From: Dyella sp. GSA-30
GTDB taxonomy: Bacteria > Pseudomonadota > Gammaproteobacteria > Xanthomonadales > Rhodanobacteraceae
Reading direction: 5' to 3'
Assembly (NCBI RefSeq): GCF_027924605.1
Contig: NZ_AP027042.1
Location: 5,309,524-5,373,523 of the forward strand
Length of the DNA: 64,000 bases
Shown here: positions 1 to 9,361 of the stretch, piece by piece
Numbering within the stretch: the first letter of the stretch is position 1
Layout: each line of letters opens with the position of its first letter
Notes under the pieces: generated by a model
The model's database searches: none
Told to the model about the DNA's origin: nothing
What the model saw: the letters and a program-made list of their open reading frames with translations, nothing else
Translations under genes and position numbers: made by a program

Positions 1-709
1 CCACCAGTACCACGGCTTCGATGATTTCCGCCAGAGCACCGCAGGTGTCGCCGGTGAAACCGCCCAGGCGGCGCATGCAGGCATGGCGCCACAAGGCAAA
101 CAGGACCGCGGCGGCGATCAGCGCCACCAGCCCGCGCGTGCCCAAGCAAAGGGCAACTACCGCCGCCGCAGCGATACCGAGCCAGCACGCGCTGCGCGGT
201 GCGTCGCGCAAGGCCGAACCCAGACCCTGGGCGCGTGCGTACGGCGTCGTGACAAACGCCAGGGTCAACGCGGCACGGGCAAGTACCGGTGCCAGCAACA
301 AGGCGATGCCGCCACTGATCGGAGCACTCGCCAACGCGGCAAATTTGAGCAACAGCACGGCCACCAGCGCGACCACGCCAGCCGGTCCGCAACGGGGATC
401 CTTCATGATCTCCAGGGTGCGTTCGCGACTGCCGATGCCGCCGATCCAAGCGTCGGCGCTGTCGGCCAGCCCATCCAGGTGCAAGGCACCGGTGACGCCG
501 ATCCAGACGATCAGGATCACCGCGGCGGACAACAAGGGAGGCCATGCGTGCAGCAGCTGCGCCAGCAACCACAGCACGATACCGATCACGGCACCGACCG
601 CCGGGTACCAGGCCAGCGACTGACGGGTCGCGCGAGTGTCGTCGAAGGCCCTGGACGGTACCGGCACGCGGGTAAGAAACCCCAGCGCGACGAGCAGAGC
701 GCGAATCAT
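1..709 (-). CDS. cobS: Adenosylcobinamide-GDP ribazoletransferase (cobalamin synthase), partial
   Basis: This inner-membrane enzyme joins adenosylcobinamide-GDP and alpha-ribazole (or its phosphate), the last assembly step of cobalamin. The minus-strand reading frame starts at an ATG at 709 and reads [18 protein letters not shown], the usual family start. It continues through the conserved segments GALHLDGLADSADAW and IMKDPRCGPAGVVAL, and then a hydrophobic stretch. The C-terminus lies beyond the left edge; about 236 codons are present of a usual 250-260. The start overlaps the cobC stop in an ATGA (706-709), so translation is probably coupled. It is the most distal gene seen in the riboswitch-led operon. 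Confidence 0.95.
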   Translation of the reverse strand, partial: MIRALLVALGFLTRVPVPSRAFDDTRATRQSLAWYPAVGAVIGIVLWLLAQLLHAWPPLLSAAVILIVWIGVTGALHLDGLADSADAWIGGIGSRERTLEIMKDPRCGPAGVVALVAVLLLKFAALASAPISGGIALLLAPVLARAALTLAFVTTPYARAQGLGSALRDAPRSACWLGIAAAAVVALCLGTRGLVALIAAAVLFALWRHACMRRLGGFTGDTCGALAEIIEAVVLV

Positions 710-1254
710 CGCGCTGGCCACACCAAGGGGTGCAGCGAGGCATGCGGCACATCGATACTGGCCATCTCGCCGAAATCGCGCGACTCGGCCACACAACGCA
801 ACAGGCGGATCGCGCCACCATGCGTCACCACCAGCACGCGTCGACCCGACGCGCCGTAGCTGATGGTATCGAGCGCCTCGCTCAAGCGTTGACGGAACGC
901 TTCGAACGGCTCGGCGCCCGGCGGCGGATAACGCACCGGGTCACGCCAGAAGCGGCCCAAGGCGTCGCTCTGGCGCTCGGCCAGTTGCTCGATCGGTACA
1001 CCTTGCCAGTGTCCGAAGTGATACTCGGCCAACCGCGCATCGAGGCGCAGCGGCAGACGTCGGGTGGCGCAGAGCTCGGCGGCAAAGTCGGCACAGCGAC
1101 GCAAAGTCGAGGACACCACCGTGTCCCACTCCCGTCCCATCACCGCTTCGCGCAGCTGAGCCCAGCCGACCGCGCTCAAGCTGTCATCGAGCTGCCCCCG
1201 GTAACTGCGCTGACCGGTATCGCCGTGCCGCAGCAGCTCGATCGATCCGGTCAT
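706..1254 (-). CDS. cobC: Alpha-ribazole phosphatase (histidine phosphatase family)
   Basis: The 182-residue protein belongs to the phosphoglycerate-mutase-like histidine phosphatases. It has the N-terminal RHG catalytic triplet (LLRHGDTG), the acidic segment [10 protein letters not shown] and the second histidine in [10 protein letters not shown]. Its family role next to cobS and cobT is removal of the 5'-phosphate from alpha-ribazole phosphate or from adenosylcobalamin phosphate in nucleotide-loop assembly. It overlaps cobT (1251-1254) and cobS (706-709) by ATGA junctions. The assignment rests on motif plus context, because histidine phosphatases are broad in specificity. The name cobC here follows Salmonella use, not the Pseudomonas aminotransferase called CobC. 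Confidence 0.88.
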   Translation of the reverse strand: MTGSIELLRHGDTGQRSYRGQLDDSLSAVGWAQLREAVMGREWDTVVSSTLRRCADFAAELCATRRLPLRLDARLAEYHFGHWQGVPIEQLAERQSDALGRFWRDPVRYPPPGAEPFEAFRQRLSEALDTISYGASGRRVLVVTHGGAIRLLRCVAESRDFGEMASIDVPHASLHPLVWPAR

Positions 1255-2291
1255 GCGTCCGCCACCCCGGCTTCGGCAAACGTCGCCATGCCGCCGTGCA
1301 GTGCGCAGGCAAGACGTAGCACGGGTACGGCGGTGGCTGCTCCACTCCCTTCGCCTAAACGCAGGCCAAGATCGAGTATGGGTGTGGCCTGCAACGCATC
1401 AAGCAGACGCGCATGGCCGCGCTCGTGCGAGCGATGCGCAAACAGCATCCACTCGCGCACGCTCGGATGGATACGCGTTGCAGCAAGCGCCGCCGCAGTG
1501 CTGATGAATCCATCCACCAAAACCGGCATGCCTGCCTGCGCCGCCGCGATATACGCGCCTGCGAGTGCAGCCACTTCGAAGCCGCCCAGGCAACGCAATA
1601 TCGCCAACGGATCGCGCAGATCGCCATGGCGCTGCAGGGCGCGCTCGATGACGGCTGCTTTGCGCGCGACGCCGGCTGCATCGAGACCGGTGCCGGCACC
1701 CGTGAGATCCACCGGCGACTCGTCCAGCAAGGCACACGCAAGCGCAGTAGCAACGGCGGTATTGCCGATGCCCATCTCGCCGCCGATAAACAACTGTGCG
1801 CCGGCCTGTTTTGCCAGCTGCACGCTCTGTGCGCCCGCAGCCAGCGCCTGGGCGAACTGCGCCTCGATCATGGCCGGGCCATCGCAGAAATTGCCCGTCT
1901 GCGGCGCGATGAACGCGCGACGCACGCCCGCGTGCTCGCCCGGATCGTTCACCGTACCCAGGTTGACCACCTCAAGCGTGGCGCCGAGCTCGCGTGCCAG
2001 CACGCTGATCGCGGCACCGCCGGCGGCGAAGTTGAGGATCATCTGCCCGGTAACGGCCTGCGGAAACGCGGAGACGCCTTCGGCAACGACGCCGTGATCG
2101 CCCGCGAAAATACTGATCCAGACCTGGTCGACGCGCGGCTTGACCGCACCCTGCATGCCGGCCAGCCGGATAGCCAGTCGCTCCAGCTCGCCCAGGGAAC
2201 CCGGCGGCTTGGTCAGTTGCGCCTGGCGTTCGGTCGCAGCCGCCGCCGCGACCTCGTTCCATGCCGCGACGGGCTGCTGTAACCAGGACAT
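1251..2291 (-). CDS. cobT: Nicotinate-nucleotide:dimethylbenzimidazole phosphoribosyltransferase
   Basis: This enzyme (346 residues from the chosen start) makes alpha-ribazole phosphate from dimethylbenzimidazole and nicotinate mononucleotide. Family landmarks visible are [15 protein letters not shown] near the N-terminus, the [17 protein letters not shown] segment, and [14 protein letters not shown] in the middle. I chose the ATG at 2291 (MSWLQQPV), two bases after the cobU stop, because this gives the usual length. An in-frame start at 2372 would add a low-complexity extension lying inside cobU. The activated base precursor is not made by any other gene visible here, since bluB is absent. 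Confidence 0.94.
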   Translation of the reverse strand: MSWLQQPVAAWNEVAAAAATERQAQLTKPPGSLGELERLAIRLAGMQGAVKPRVDQVWISIFAGDHGVVAEGVSAFPQAVTGQMILNFAAGGAAISVLARELGATLEVVNLGTVNDPGEHAGVRRAFIAPQTGNFCDGPAMIEAQFAQALAAGAQSVQLAKQAGAQLFIGGEMGIGNTAVATALACALLDESPVDLTGAGTGLDAAGVARKAAVIERALQRHGDLRDPLAILRCLGGFEVAALAGAYIAAAQAGMPVLVDGFISTAAALAATRIHPSVREWMLFAHRSHERGHARLLDALQATPILDLGLRLGEGSGAATAVPVLRLACALHGGMATFAEAGVADA

Positions 2292-2293
2292 AT

Positions 2294-2836
2294 TCACGGC
2301 AAGTTTCCTTCCAGGGCGGGGCCCTTCAATACCAGCGGCAAACCCGCCGCTGCAAACAAAACGCGCGGGCACAGGGCGGCGATAGCCTGATGCAGGCGGC
2401 CGGCCTCATCGACAAAACGGCGGCTCAACTCCCCCATCGGCACGATGCCCAGGCCTACTTCGTTGCTCACCAGCAACAGCTCGCCCGGCATCCGCGGCAG
2501 GCGCTCGAGCAAGGCGGCGCGCTCGCGCTCGAAGCAACCCGGATCGGGGTCGCAAAGCAGATTCGTCAGCCACAGGGTCAGGCAATCCACCAGCAAACAG
2601 CGATCCTCGCGCGCATGGTCGCCAAGCTTATCGGCCAACTTCACCGGCTCTTCAATGGTCAGCCAATGGGCGGGCCGCTGCGCCCGATGATGGGCGATAC
2701 GCGCCGCCATCTCACCATCGCCGGCCTGCCCGGTGGCGACGTACACCACCTCGCGGCCCGAGGCGATGGCCAGGCGCTCGGCCAGCGCACTCTTGCCGGA
2801 GCGGGCGCCGCCAAGTATCAAAACAGGTGAGGTCAT
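2294..2836 (-). CDS. cobU: Adenosylcobinamide kinase / cobinamide-phosphate guanylyltransferase
   Basis: This bifunctional enzyme (CobP in Pseudomonas nomenclature) phosphorylates adenosylcobinamide and transfers GMP to give adenosylcobinamide-GDP, the partner substrate of CobS. The 180-residue protein starts with [16 protein letters not shown], containing the P-loop GGARSGKS at about residues 9-16. The [12 protein letters not shown] and [11 protein letters not shown] segments follow; both are hallmarks of the family. The ATG at 2836 overlaps the cobQ stop (ATGA, 2833-2836). The gene is followed after two bases by cobT. A longer frame from 3127 is only read-through of the cobQ coding strand. 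Confidence 0.95.
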   Translation of the reverse strand: MTSPVLILGGARSGKSALAERLAIASGREVVYVATGQAGDGEMAARIAHHRAQRPAHWLTIEEPVKLADKLGDHAREDRCLLVDCLTLWLTNLLCDPDPGCFERERAALLERLPRMPGELLLVSNEVGLGIVPMGELSRRFVDEAGRLHQAIAALCPRVLFAAAGLPLVLKGPALEGNLP

Positions 2837-4302
2837 GCGGCGGTCTCCAGGCCCAGCAGACGCGATAATGCGGCCGTATCCATATGGGCGTCGATGGTAT
2901 CGGCCAGGCGATCGAGGCTTACCTCGCGCTCTGCCGCCATATCCACCGCTACCGCGTCCTGCACACCTGCCCACCGCAACAGCGCCGCCTGCGCCTCGGG
3001 AGCGTCGAACAGGCCATGCAGGTAGCTCCCCAGCACCTGGCCATCGACCGATGTGGCGCCATCGACACGGCCATCCTCCAGCCGACTCGATGGCCGCTGC
3101 AAGTCCGGACCGCTGCTGATGCCGCAATGGATTTCATAGCCGCGCACCGTGGCATCGTCCAACGCCAGGCTTCCGCTGACCTGACGTAATTGCTTGCCGG
3201 GCTCCAGCGTCGTCTCCAGGTCGAGCCAACCCAGCCCATCGCTGGAGCCGGCCTCGCCCTCGATACCATGTGGGTCGTGCACGGCACGCCCAAGCATCTG
3301 CAGCCCGCCGCAGATGCCGATGAGTTTGCCGCCGTAGCGCAGGTGACGAGCGATGGCCGTGTCCCAGCCTTGCGCACGTAACCAGGCCAGATCGGCCCGC
3401 GTGGATTTGGAGCCGGGCAACACGATCAGATCGCAGGACGGCCACGCCTCGCCCGGCCCGACAAAGCGGAAGTCGATCTGCGGATGCGCACGCAGCGCGT
3501 CGAAATCGGTGTGATTGCTGATGCGCGGCAAGGCGGGCACGGCCACGCGCAAACGCGCCGTCGCGTTGGGCACGCGTTCGCGCGGCATCGCGTCCTCGGC
3601 CTCCAGTTGCAGACCATGCAGGTACGGCAACACGCCCAGCACGGGTTTGCCGGTTTCCCGCTCCAGCCAGTCCAGCCCCGGTTGCAGCAATGCGATGTCG
3701 CCACGAAAGCGATTGATCACGAAGCCTGCGACGCGTTGCTGCTCGCTCGGCGACAACAGAGCCAACGTGCCGACCAGATGCGCAAATACACCGCCGCGAT
3801 CGATATCGGCAACGAGAATGACCGGGCAGTCCACCACTTCGGCGTAGCCCATATTGGCGATATCGCGATCGCGCAGATTGATTTCGGCCGGGCTGCCGGC
3901 ACCTTCGACGATCAGCGCGGCATAGCGCTGCAGTAGCCGCGCATGAGCGGCAAGCACCGCATCCATCGCGATGCGCTTGTACTCGTGATAACCGCGTGCA
4001 TCCATGTTCGCCACGGCATGGCCGTTGACGATGACCTGTGCGCCAGTGTCCGAATTCGGTTTGAGCAGCACCGGATTGAAATCGGTATGCGGAGCAAGAC
4101 CGGCCGCCTGCGCCTGCACGGCTTGTGCGCGGCCGATCTCGCCGCCATCGACGGTGACCGCGGAGTTGAGCGCCATGTTCTGCGGTTTGAATGGCGCCAC
4201 GGCGACGCCGCGCCGATGGAGCCAACGACACAAGGCGGCGACCACCGTGCTCTTGCCCGCATCGGAGGTACAGCCCTGCACCATCAACACCCGCGCGTTC
4301 AC
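2833..4302 (-). CDS. cobQ: Cobyric acid synthase (glutamine-hydrolysing)
   Basis: This cytoplasmic amidotransferase amidates the b, d, e and g side chains of adenosyl-cobyrinic acid a,c-diamide to give cobyric acid. The 489-residue protein has an N-terminal dethiobiotin-synthetase-like ATP domain with P-loop [10 protein letters not shown] at about residues 10-19 and the PQNMALNS segment. The C-terminal GATase domain has the nucleophile cysteine in [11 protein letters not shown]. Length and domain order are standard. It overlaps cobD (4299-4302) and cobU (2833-2836) by ATGA junctions, so it sits centrally in a translationally coupled run. Confidence 0.96.
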   Translation of the reverse strand: MNARVLMVQGCTSDAGKSTVVAALCRWLHRRGVAVAPFKPQNMALNSAVTVDGGEIGRAQAVQAQAAGLAPHTDFNPVLLKPNSDTGAQVIVNGHAVANMDARGYHEYKRIAMDAVLAAHARLLQRYAALIVEGAGSPAEINLRDRDIANMGYAEVVDCPVILVADIDRGGVFAHLVGTLALLSPSEQQRVAGFVINRFRGDIALLQPGLDWLERETGKPVLGVLPYLHGLQLEAEDAMPRERVPNATARLRVAVPALPRISNHTDFDALRAHPQIDFRFVGPGEAWPSCDLIVLPGSKSTRADLAWLRAQGWDTAIARHLRYGGKLIGICGGLQMLGRAVHDPHGIEGEAGSSDGLGWLDLETTLEPGKQLRQVSGSLALDDATVRGYEIHCGISSGPDLQRPSSRLEDGRVDGATSVDGQVLGSYLHGLFDAPEAQAALLRWAGVQDAVAVDMAAEREVSLDRLADTIDAHMDTAALSRLLGLETAA

Positions 4303-5282
4303 GCAAGCACCTCGGCGAGGGTGCGATCCAGCCGCTCGAAGGCCGCATCGTCACCCGGCAGTCCAAAACGCAGGCTTTGCGGCGTCTCGAACCAGCGTGT
4401 GAAGACCCCGCGTTGCGCCAGCTGCCAATGCAGGTTCAATGCGCGCGTATCGCAGCACCACTGAAAGAAAGCCGTGCCCGCCGTTGGCGGCAAGCCGTGT
4501 CTGGTCAACAAGCGCGCCAGTCGCTGGCTTTCGCGATGCAGGCGGTCGCCGGCGCCAGCTTGCCAGACATCATCGGCCAGGGCGAGCTTGAGCACATGAC
4601 GCGTGGGCCCGCTTAACGTCCAGGGTCCCAATCGTTCGCGCAGTGCATCGAGCAAAGGCATCGTTGCAAACGCAAACCCGGCACGTGCGCCGGCCATGCC
4701 GAAAAACTTGCCCACCGAGCGAAGCACGATCAAGCCTTCGCGGCCCGCATAGGGACACAAACTATGCTCGGGGGTCGCGTCGATAAATGCCTCGTCGACG
4801 ATCAGCCAACCGCCGCGTGCGGCCAGCGACGCATGCAGCGCCAGCAACTCGTCCACGGTGAAGCGATCGCCCGCCGGATTGTTCGGATGCATCAGTACGA
4901 TTACGTCGAAGTGATCGGCGTGCGCGATCAAGTCGCGTGCCGATGCCAAGGTGACGCGATGCCCCTGGCGTCGCCAGGCATGCGCGTGCTCGGCATAACC
5001 GGGAGCAAGCACACCGACGTTGGTCGTCGCGCGCAGCATCGGCAAGCACTGGATGGCGGCCTGCGAACCGGCCAAAGGCAACAGAGAGGTCGCTTCGTAA
5101 TAATCGCGCGCGACGTCGATCAGCCCGTCATCGTCATCGGGCAGGCGCTGCCACGCCAGCGGCGGGATCGGCGGCACAGGCCACGCGTAAGGGCTCACGC
5201 CAGTGGAAAGATCCAGCCAGTCGGACAAAGGAATGTTGTAGGTCCTGGAGGCCTGCAGTAGCCGTCCACCGTGTTCAAGCAT
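4299..5282 (-). CDS. cobD: Threonine-phosphate decarboxylase (PLP-dependent aminotransferase fold)
   Basis: The 327-residue fold-type I PLP enzyme is predicted to decarboxylate L-threonine O-3-phosphate to (R)-1-amino-2-propanol phosphate, the linker between corrin ring and nucleotide loop. Visible landmarks are [12 protein letters not shown], the VDEAFID aspartate region and the Schiff-base lysine in [17 protein letters not shown]. The ATG at 5282 ([12 protein letters not shown]) matches the usual start; it overlaps the cbiB stop by eight bases. In Pseudomonas nomenclature the same position in the operon is called cobC. Histidinol-phosphate aminotransferase is the nearest paralogue, but the N-terminal HGG motif and operon context favour CobD. 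Confidence 0.93.
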   Translation of the reverse strand: MLEHGGRLLQASRTYNIPLSDWLDLSTGVSPYAWPVPPIPPLAWQRLPDDDDGLIDVARDYYEATSLLPLAGSQAAIQCLPMLRATTNVGVLAPGYAEHAHAWRRQGHRVTLASARDLIAHADHFDVIVLMHPNNPAGDRFTVDELLALHASLAARGGWLIVDEAFIDATPEHSLCPYAGREGLIVLRSVGKFFGMAGARAGFAFATMPLLDALRERLGPWTLSGPTRHVLKLALADDVWQAGAGDRLHRESQRLARLLTRHGLPPTAGTAFFQWCCDTRALNLHWQLAQRGVFTRWFETPQSLRFGLPGDDAAFERLDRTLAEVLA

Positions 5283-6201
5283 GCGTGCCTCCTTGGCCGG
5301 CCAGCGCCCACAACAGCGCAACCAGCAACCACAACACCAAACCGCGACTCACCAATAGCAATGCCGCCTGGATCGATGCAGCCGATGCAGGCTCGCCTTC
5401 GCCCAGACGGGGACGTTCTTCCATGACACCGTGATAGGGCGCGGGTCCGCCCAGGCGCACGCGCAATGCGCCGGCACCCGCAGCCATCACTGGACCGGCA
5501 TTTGGACTGTCCCAGGCCGGCGCCTGCTTGCGCCAGCATCGCCATGCACGACTCGCGTCACCGCATAGCGCGTATGCCGCTGCGGTCAGTCGTGCGGGAA
5601 TGAAATTCAGCACATCGTCGATGCGCGCGGCTGCCCAGCCGAAATTTTCATAGCGCGGCGTGCGATAACCCCACATCGCATCCAGCGTATTGGACAGGCG
5701 ATAAAGCACCACGCCAGGCGCGCCAAGCAAGGCAAACCAGAACAGGGCGGCAAAGACCGCATCCGCACCGTTTTCCAGGACCGACTCCGTCGCCGCCGCG
5801 GCCACCTGCGTTTCATCGAGCGCACCGGTGTCGCGGCTGACGATACGCGACACGGCAGCGCGTGCTGCGTGCAGGTCACCGTCGTACAGCGCCTGCGCAA
5901 CCGGACGGGCATGCTCGGCAAGACTGCGATAGCCGATCGCCAGATACAGCAGCAGCGCACCAAAGGCCGAGCAGGCCCAGGGCGAATACATCACCAAAAA
6001 ATGCGCGATCAGCCAAGTCAGCAGCACCGGCGGCAAGACCGATGCACACCATGCAGCGATGCCCTTGAAGCGCCCATCGCCATACAGCGCATGTTCGTTG
6101 AAGGTCGCCAGCCGGCCGAACAGCACCAGCGGATGCAGACGTCGTGGCTCGCCCAGCGCAAGATCCAGGAGCACGGCGACCAACATGGCGAGCGCGATCA
6201 T
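5275..6201 (-). CDS. cbiB: Adenosylcobinamide-phosphate synthase (integral membrane)
   Basis: This membrane protein (308 residues; CobD in Pseudomonas) attaches aminopropanol phosphate to adenosyl-cobyric acid. The start [19 protein letters not shown] followed by [12 protein letters not shown] is the typical CbiB N-terminus. The middle contains [19 protein letters not shown] and the conserved [18 protein letters not shown] segment, and several hydrophobic spans follow. The ATG at 6201 overlaps the cobB stop by ATGA (6198-6201). A much longer upstream frame reading into cobB was rejected. It lies directly next to cobD, whose product is its substrate. Confidence 0.95.
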   Translation of the reverse strand: MIALAMLVAVLLDLALGEPRRLHPLVLFGRLATFNEHALYGDGRFKGIAAWCASVLPPVLLTWLIAHFLVMYSPWACSAFGALLLYLAIGYRSLAEHARPVAQALYDGDLHAARAAVSRIVSRDTGALDETQVAAAATESVLENGADAVFAALFWFALLGAPGVVLYRLSNTLDAMWGYRTPRYENFGWAAARIDDVLNFIPARLTAAAYALCGDASRAWRCWRKQAPAWDSPNAGPVMAAGAGALRVRLGGPAPYHGVMEERPRLGEGEPASAASIQAALLLVSRGLVLWLLVALLWALAGQGGTHA

Positions 6202-7490
6202 GGCAGGAACAAACGCATGGCCGCGGCGGGATCGGAAGGGAAATAAAGGTGCATGAAACTCGCGGTCATGCGTTGGCGACGATACACACCTTCCCGGCTG
6301 GGACCTTTGTCCGGGTTGACCGTGAACGCCAACGGCGACGTGGTGATATCCGCCTTGGCGTAATGGAAGGTATGCCCACGCAGCGTCCCTTCGGGCAACT
6401 CGACCGATTGCATGCCCAGGCCGCTCAGGCGCGCCTGCATGACGGCATGGCCTTGCAGCAGACCGGCCATGGGATAGGTCACGCCATCGCGATCGGTCAA
6501 GGTATCGAGCGCATACAACATGCCGCCACATTCGGTGAGCAGCGGCTTGCCGTCTTCGACATGGGCATGCAATGCATCGCGAAGCCTCACGTGGCGCGCG
6601 AGCGCCGCCAGATGCAATTCCGGATAGCCGCCCGGCAGCCACACCGCATCGCACACAGGCAGCGGCTCTCCCGCGATCGGCGAGAAGAACACCAGCTCCG
6701 CACCACCCTCGCGCAGCACATCGAGATTGGCCGGATAGAGAAAACAAAACGCCGCATCATGAGCTACCGCAATACGCTTTCCTTCCAGCAAGCGCGGTGA
6801 CGGCGAGCGATGGGTGGCAGGGAAACCCACCGGCGCAGGCAGCACTTCTTTCGCATACGTTGCCCAGGCATCCGCCAGCGCATCCAGGCGTGCCTCGATA
6901 TCGTTCTGCTCGCCCGCAGCCACCAGACCGAGATGACGTTCGGGCAGCATCAGCGCAGGATCACGCGGCAACGCACCCAGCCAGGTGAGATCGGGCGGCA
7001 GGCTATCGGCCAATAACTGCGCGTGATACGAGCTGCCGATGCGGTTAGCGGTGACGCCGTATACGTGCAGGCCAGGACGATAACGTGCAAGGCCCGTGGC
7101 GATGGCGCCGAACGTCTGTGCCATCGCCGAGCCATCGATCACCGCAAGCACCGGAATGCCAAGCTTCATCGCAAGATCCGCGCTGGATGCGCTGCCGTCG
7201 AAAAGCCCCATCACGCCTTCGATCAGGATCAGATCGGCATCACCGGCAGCCTCGTAAAGCCGCGCACGTACGTCTTCCTCTCCGCCCATCCACAGATCGA
7301 GCTGATAGACCGGCGAACCGCTGGCACGCGTCAGCACGGTCGGGTCAAGAAAATCCGGGCCGGTCTTGAATACCCTTACGCGGCGGCCCTGCCGCCGGTG
7401 CCAACGCGCCAGCGCCGCGGTGACACTGGTCTTGCCCTGCCCCGAGGCAGGCGCGGAGATCAGCAAGGCCGGGCAACGATGTTCACTCAT
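6198..7490 (-). CDS. cobB: Cobyrinic acid a,c-diamide synthase (hydrogenobyrinate diamide synthase family)
   Basis: This glutamine-dependent amidotransferase (430 residues; CbiA/CobB) amidates the a and c carboxylates of the corrin ring. The N-terminal ATP domain has the P-loop [12 protein letters not shown] at about residues 12-23 and KTGPDFLDP. The C-terminal GATase domain has the cysteine in [11 protein letters not shown] and the histidine-containing GHTFHYA segment. It follows cobO by three bases and overlaps cbiB by four. In the equivalent Pseudomonas operon bluB follows this gene; here cbiB follows directly. No corrin-ring-forming (cobI-cobM type) gene lies in the window. Confidence 0.95.
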   Translation of the reverse strand: MSEHRCPALLISAPASGQGKTSVTAALARWHRRQGRRVRVFKTGPDFLDPTVLTRASGSPVYQLDLWMGGEEDVRARLYEAAGDADLILIEGVMGLFDGSASSADLAMKLGIPVLAVIDGSAMAQTFGAIATGLARYRPGLHVYGVTANRIGSSYHAQLLADSLPPDLTWLGALPRDPALMLPERHLGLVAAGEQNDIEARLDALADAWATYAKEVLPAPVGFPATHRSPSPRLLEGKRIAVAHDAAFCFLYPANLDVLREGGAELVFFSPIAGEPLPVCDAVWLPGGYPELHLAALARHVRLRDALHAHVEDGKPLLTECGGMLYALDTLTDRDGVTYPMAGLLQGHAVMQARLSGLGMQSVELPEGTLRGHTFHYAKADITTSPLAFTVNPDKGPSREGVYRRQRMTASFMHLYFPSDPAAAMRLFLP

Positions 7491-7493
7491 AGG

Positions 7494-8120
7494 TTACAGC
7501 TCGATACCTTTCTGCGCCTTGATGCCGGCTTCGAACGCGTGCTTGACCACGCGCATTTCCGTCACGGTGTCGGCGACCTCGATCAAGGCATCGGGAGCGC
7601 CGCGCCCGGTGATGACGACATGTTGATTCGGCGGGCGCGCTGCCAGTGCCGGCAACAGTTGATCGAGCGTGACATACTGCTTGACCAGGGCGATATTCAA
7701 CTCGTCGAGCAGCACGAAGTCGTATGACGCATCGCCGAGCATGCGCGCGGCAACATCCCAGGCGGCCTGTGCCGCGGCGATATCACGCGCTTTGTCCTGG
7801 GTTTCCCAGGTGAATCCTTCGCCCATCACGTGATAATCGAGATCTTCGCCGAAGCGGCGAAAAAAAGCCTCTTCGCCGGTCGAAAAACTGCCCTTGATGA
7901 ACTGCACGACGCCGCAGCGAAAGCCATGTCCCAGCGAGCGCGCCAACATGCCGAAGCCCGACGAACTCTTGCCCTTGCCGTTGCCGGTATTGACCACCAA
8001 TACACCGCGCTCGATGGTCGCACGGGCGATCTTGCGATCGACCAGCTCCTTCTTGCGCTGCATGCGTTCGCGATAACGCTCATCGGCGGTCATGGCATCG
8101 CGTTCGGTTTTATCGGTCAT
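7494..8120 (-). CDS. cobO: Cob(I)yrinic acid a,c-diamide adenosyltransferase
   Basis: The 208-residue CobA/CobO/BtuR-type adenosyltransferase puts the 5'-deoxyadenosyl group on cob(I)alamin or its precursors. The P-loop-like motif is in VNTGNGKGKSSSGFGM at about residues 42-57, and VLLDELNIAL follows, as expected for the family. The ATG at 8120 (MTDKTERDAM) was chosen because it gives the usual family length and overlaps the upstream membrane gene by ATGA (8117-8120); upstream in-frame codons lie inside that gene. It is the first cytoplasmic enzyme of the operon after the uptake genes, fitting immediate adenosylation of imported corrinoid. Confidence 0.94.
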   Translation of the reverse strand: MTDKTERDAMTADERYRERMQRKKELVDRKIARATIERGVLVVNTGNGKGKSSSGFGMLARSLGHGFRCGVVQFIKGSFSTGEEAFFRRFGEDLDYHVMGEGFTWETQDKARDIAAAQAAWDVAARMLGDASYDFVLLDELNIALVKQYVTLDQLLPALAARPPNQHVVITGRGAPDALIEVADTVTEMRVVKHAFEAGIKAQKGIEL

Positions 8121-8710
8121 GCGCGTGCGCTCCGTGGCGATCCAGTCATGCGTTCGGCGGCGAGGACGATTACTGCATGCAGCGCGAACACAAAGCCCAC
8201 GTAGCCAGCCGTCACACCCAGCCAATGCGGATAGTAGTGCGCGATGCGCGGCGCAAAGCCGGCAAGCGTCGGCGTGTAATGCCCCGACAGCATGTAGTAG
8301 CCGCCGCCGGAAATGAGATAAGTGAAGAACACCGATACCAGCAATACTAAGGCCAGTCGCGGCACACTACGCCACTGCAGTTCATGCCAGCGGGCATAGA
8401 AGCACCCGGATACCCATAGCGTGCCGTAAGCCGGCACCAATACCCAATAAGCAGGGCTCAGGCACCAGTCGGTGATCGTACCGGCAGCTAGGCTGCCAAA
8501 ATCCAGCACCGATGCCAGCGCGAAAAACAACGCGAATATCCACCAACGTCGCAACATGGCGCCGGCCAGGAAGAACACCGCCCAGGACGCGCTGGGCAGC
8601 GCATGCACGCTGGCAAAATGCTGGCCTCGCGTACAGGTCATCAGGATCGCCAGCGCGATGCCGACGATCCACAGCGTGGATGTCTGCTTGAATGGCAATA
8701 CATTCGACAT
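8117..8710 (-). CDS. btuM: BtuM-like vitamin B12 transporter, copy 1 (distal)
   Basis: The 197-residue protein has about six hydrophobic segments. It carries TDWCLSPAYWVLVPAY with a cysteine at residue 83, in the loop between membrane segments. The BtuM family (solitary ECF-type S-components for vitamin B12 in Gram-negative bacteria, studied in Thiobacillus denitrificans) is of this size and uses a cysteine near position 80 that binds the corrin cobalt. Together with its location between btuB and cobO under a cobalamin riboswitch, this supports an inner-membrane B12 transporter. It shares about the same core motif with its upstream neighbour (8710-9324), so the two are paralogues. Stop and start overlap on both sides. 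Family name is from memory of the motif, not from a search. Confidence 0.72.
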   Translation of the reverse strand: MSNVLPFKQTSTLWIVGIALAILMTCTRGQHFASVHALPSASWAVFFLAGAMLRRWWIFALFFALASVLDFGSLAAGTITDWCLSPAYWVLVPAYGTLWVSGCFYARWHELQWRSVPRLALVLLVSVFFTYLISGGGYYMLSGHYTPTLAGFAPRIAHYYPHWLGVTAGYVGFVFALHAVIVLAAERMTGSPRSARA

Positions 8711-9324
8711 CAGCGGCCACCCTGCTTGTCTGTCGGAGCGACTTCAGTCGCGACATGCACGCCGCTGGACGTTTCCATGGTGCCACCGCTCTTCACAAGA
8801 TAGGCCACCGCGTTACGAACCAGCAACGCAACCACCAGATACGCCATGGTGGTACGCACGAACAGCGGCCCCCACTGCCACAGCCGCGCGACATACTCGG
8901 CCACATGTGGGTTCGCGTAGCGACCGCCCAGCCAGTAGAAGCCGCCGTTGGAGATCGCAAACGAAAGGCATGCCGCCACAAAGCCGAACGCCAGGCTACC
9001 GAAGAACGAACGCCCGACGCCGCACGCGCGCCCACCGTACCAAAGCACCGCATAAGCCGGCAGCAGGAACGCATAGGCCGGCGTGATGCAGAAATCGCTC
9101 ACGCCGGCATAGTTGACCGATATCCAGTCCACCAGCACTGCCAAGGTGACAAAGCCGGCAAACGCCAGGTGTCGGCGCAGGTAGATGCCGCCGATAAACA
9201 ACACAGCCATCGAGGCATCGGGCAGATGCATGGCATCTCCAAAATGCTTGAAGCGCGTGGCGATCATGCAGGCGACCAGCAGGATCAGGATCATCGCGTT
9301 ATGCGTTCGGGAGAGTGCTTTCAT
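8710..9324 (-). CDS. btuM: BtuM-like vitamin B12 transporter, copy 2 (proximal)
   Basis: The 204-residue predicted membrane protein is paralogous to the next gene. Its core reads SDFCITPAYAFLLPAY with the cysteine at residue 79, and it has the same spacing to the preceding F(K)HFGDAMHLPDASMAVLF segment as the RGQHFASVHALPSASWAVFF segment in copy 1. Cysteine position fits the corrin-binding cysteine of BtuM proteins. It lies 37 bases after btuB on the same strand with a good ribosome site (AGAGGT) before the ATG at 9324. Its stop overlaps the next start (TGATG). The last dozen residues (HVATEVAPTDKQ region) are encoded by a copy of a palindromic intergenic repeat, so the C-terminal tail is probably a recent, dispensable addition. 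Confidence 0.7.
   Translation of the reverse strand: MKALSRTHNAMILILLVACMIATRFKHFGDAMHLPDASMAVLFIGGIYLRRHLAFAGFVTLAVLVDWISVNYAGVSDFCITPAYAFLLPAYAVLWYGGRACGVGRSFFGSLAFGFVAACLSFAISNGGFYWLGGRYANPHVAEYVARLWQWGPLFVRTTMAYLVVALLVRNAVAYLVKSGGTMETSSGVHVATEVAPTDKQGGR
8735..8754. repeat. Short palindromic repeat (family C) inside a coding sequence
   Basis: The 20 bases here are identical to the reverse complement of 44883-44902, which lies in an intergenic repeat after pilR. The sequence is a GGAGCGACTTCAGTCGCGAC-type element common between genes in this group of bacteria. Here it forms the 3' end of the proximal BtuM-like gene and encodes part of its C-terminal tail. Confidence 0.75.
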
Positions 9325-9361
9325 ACCGTCTGTTACCTCTTGGCCGTGTTACTTGCGACGC

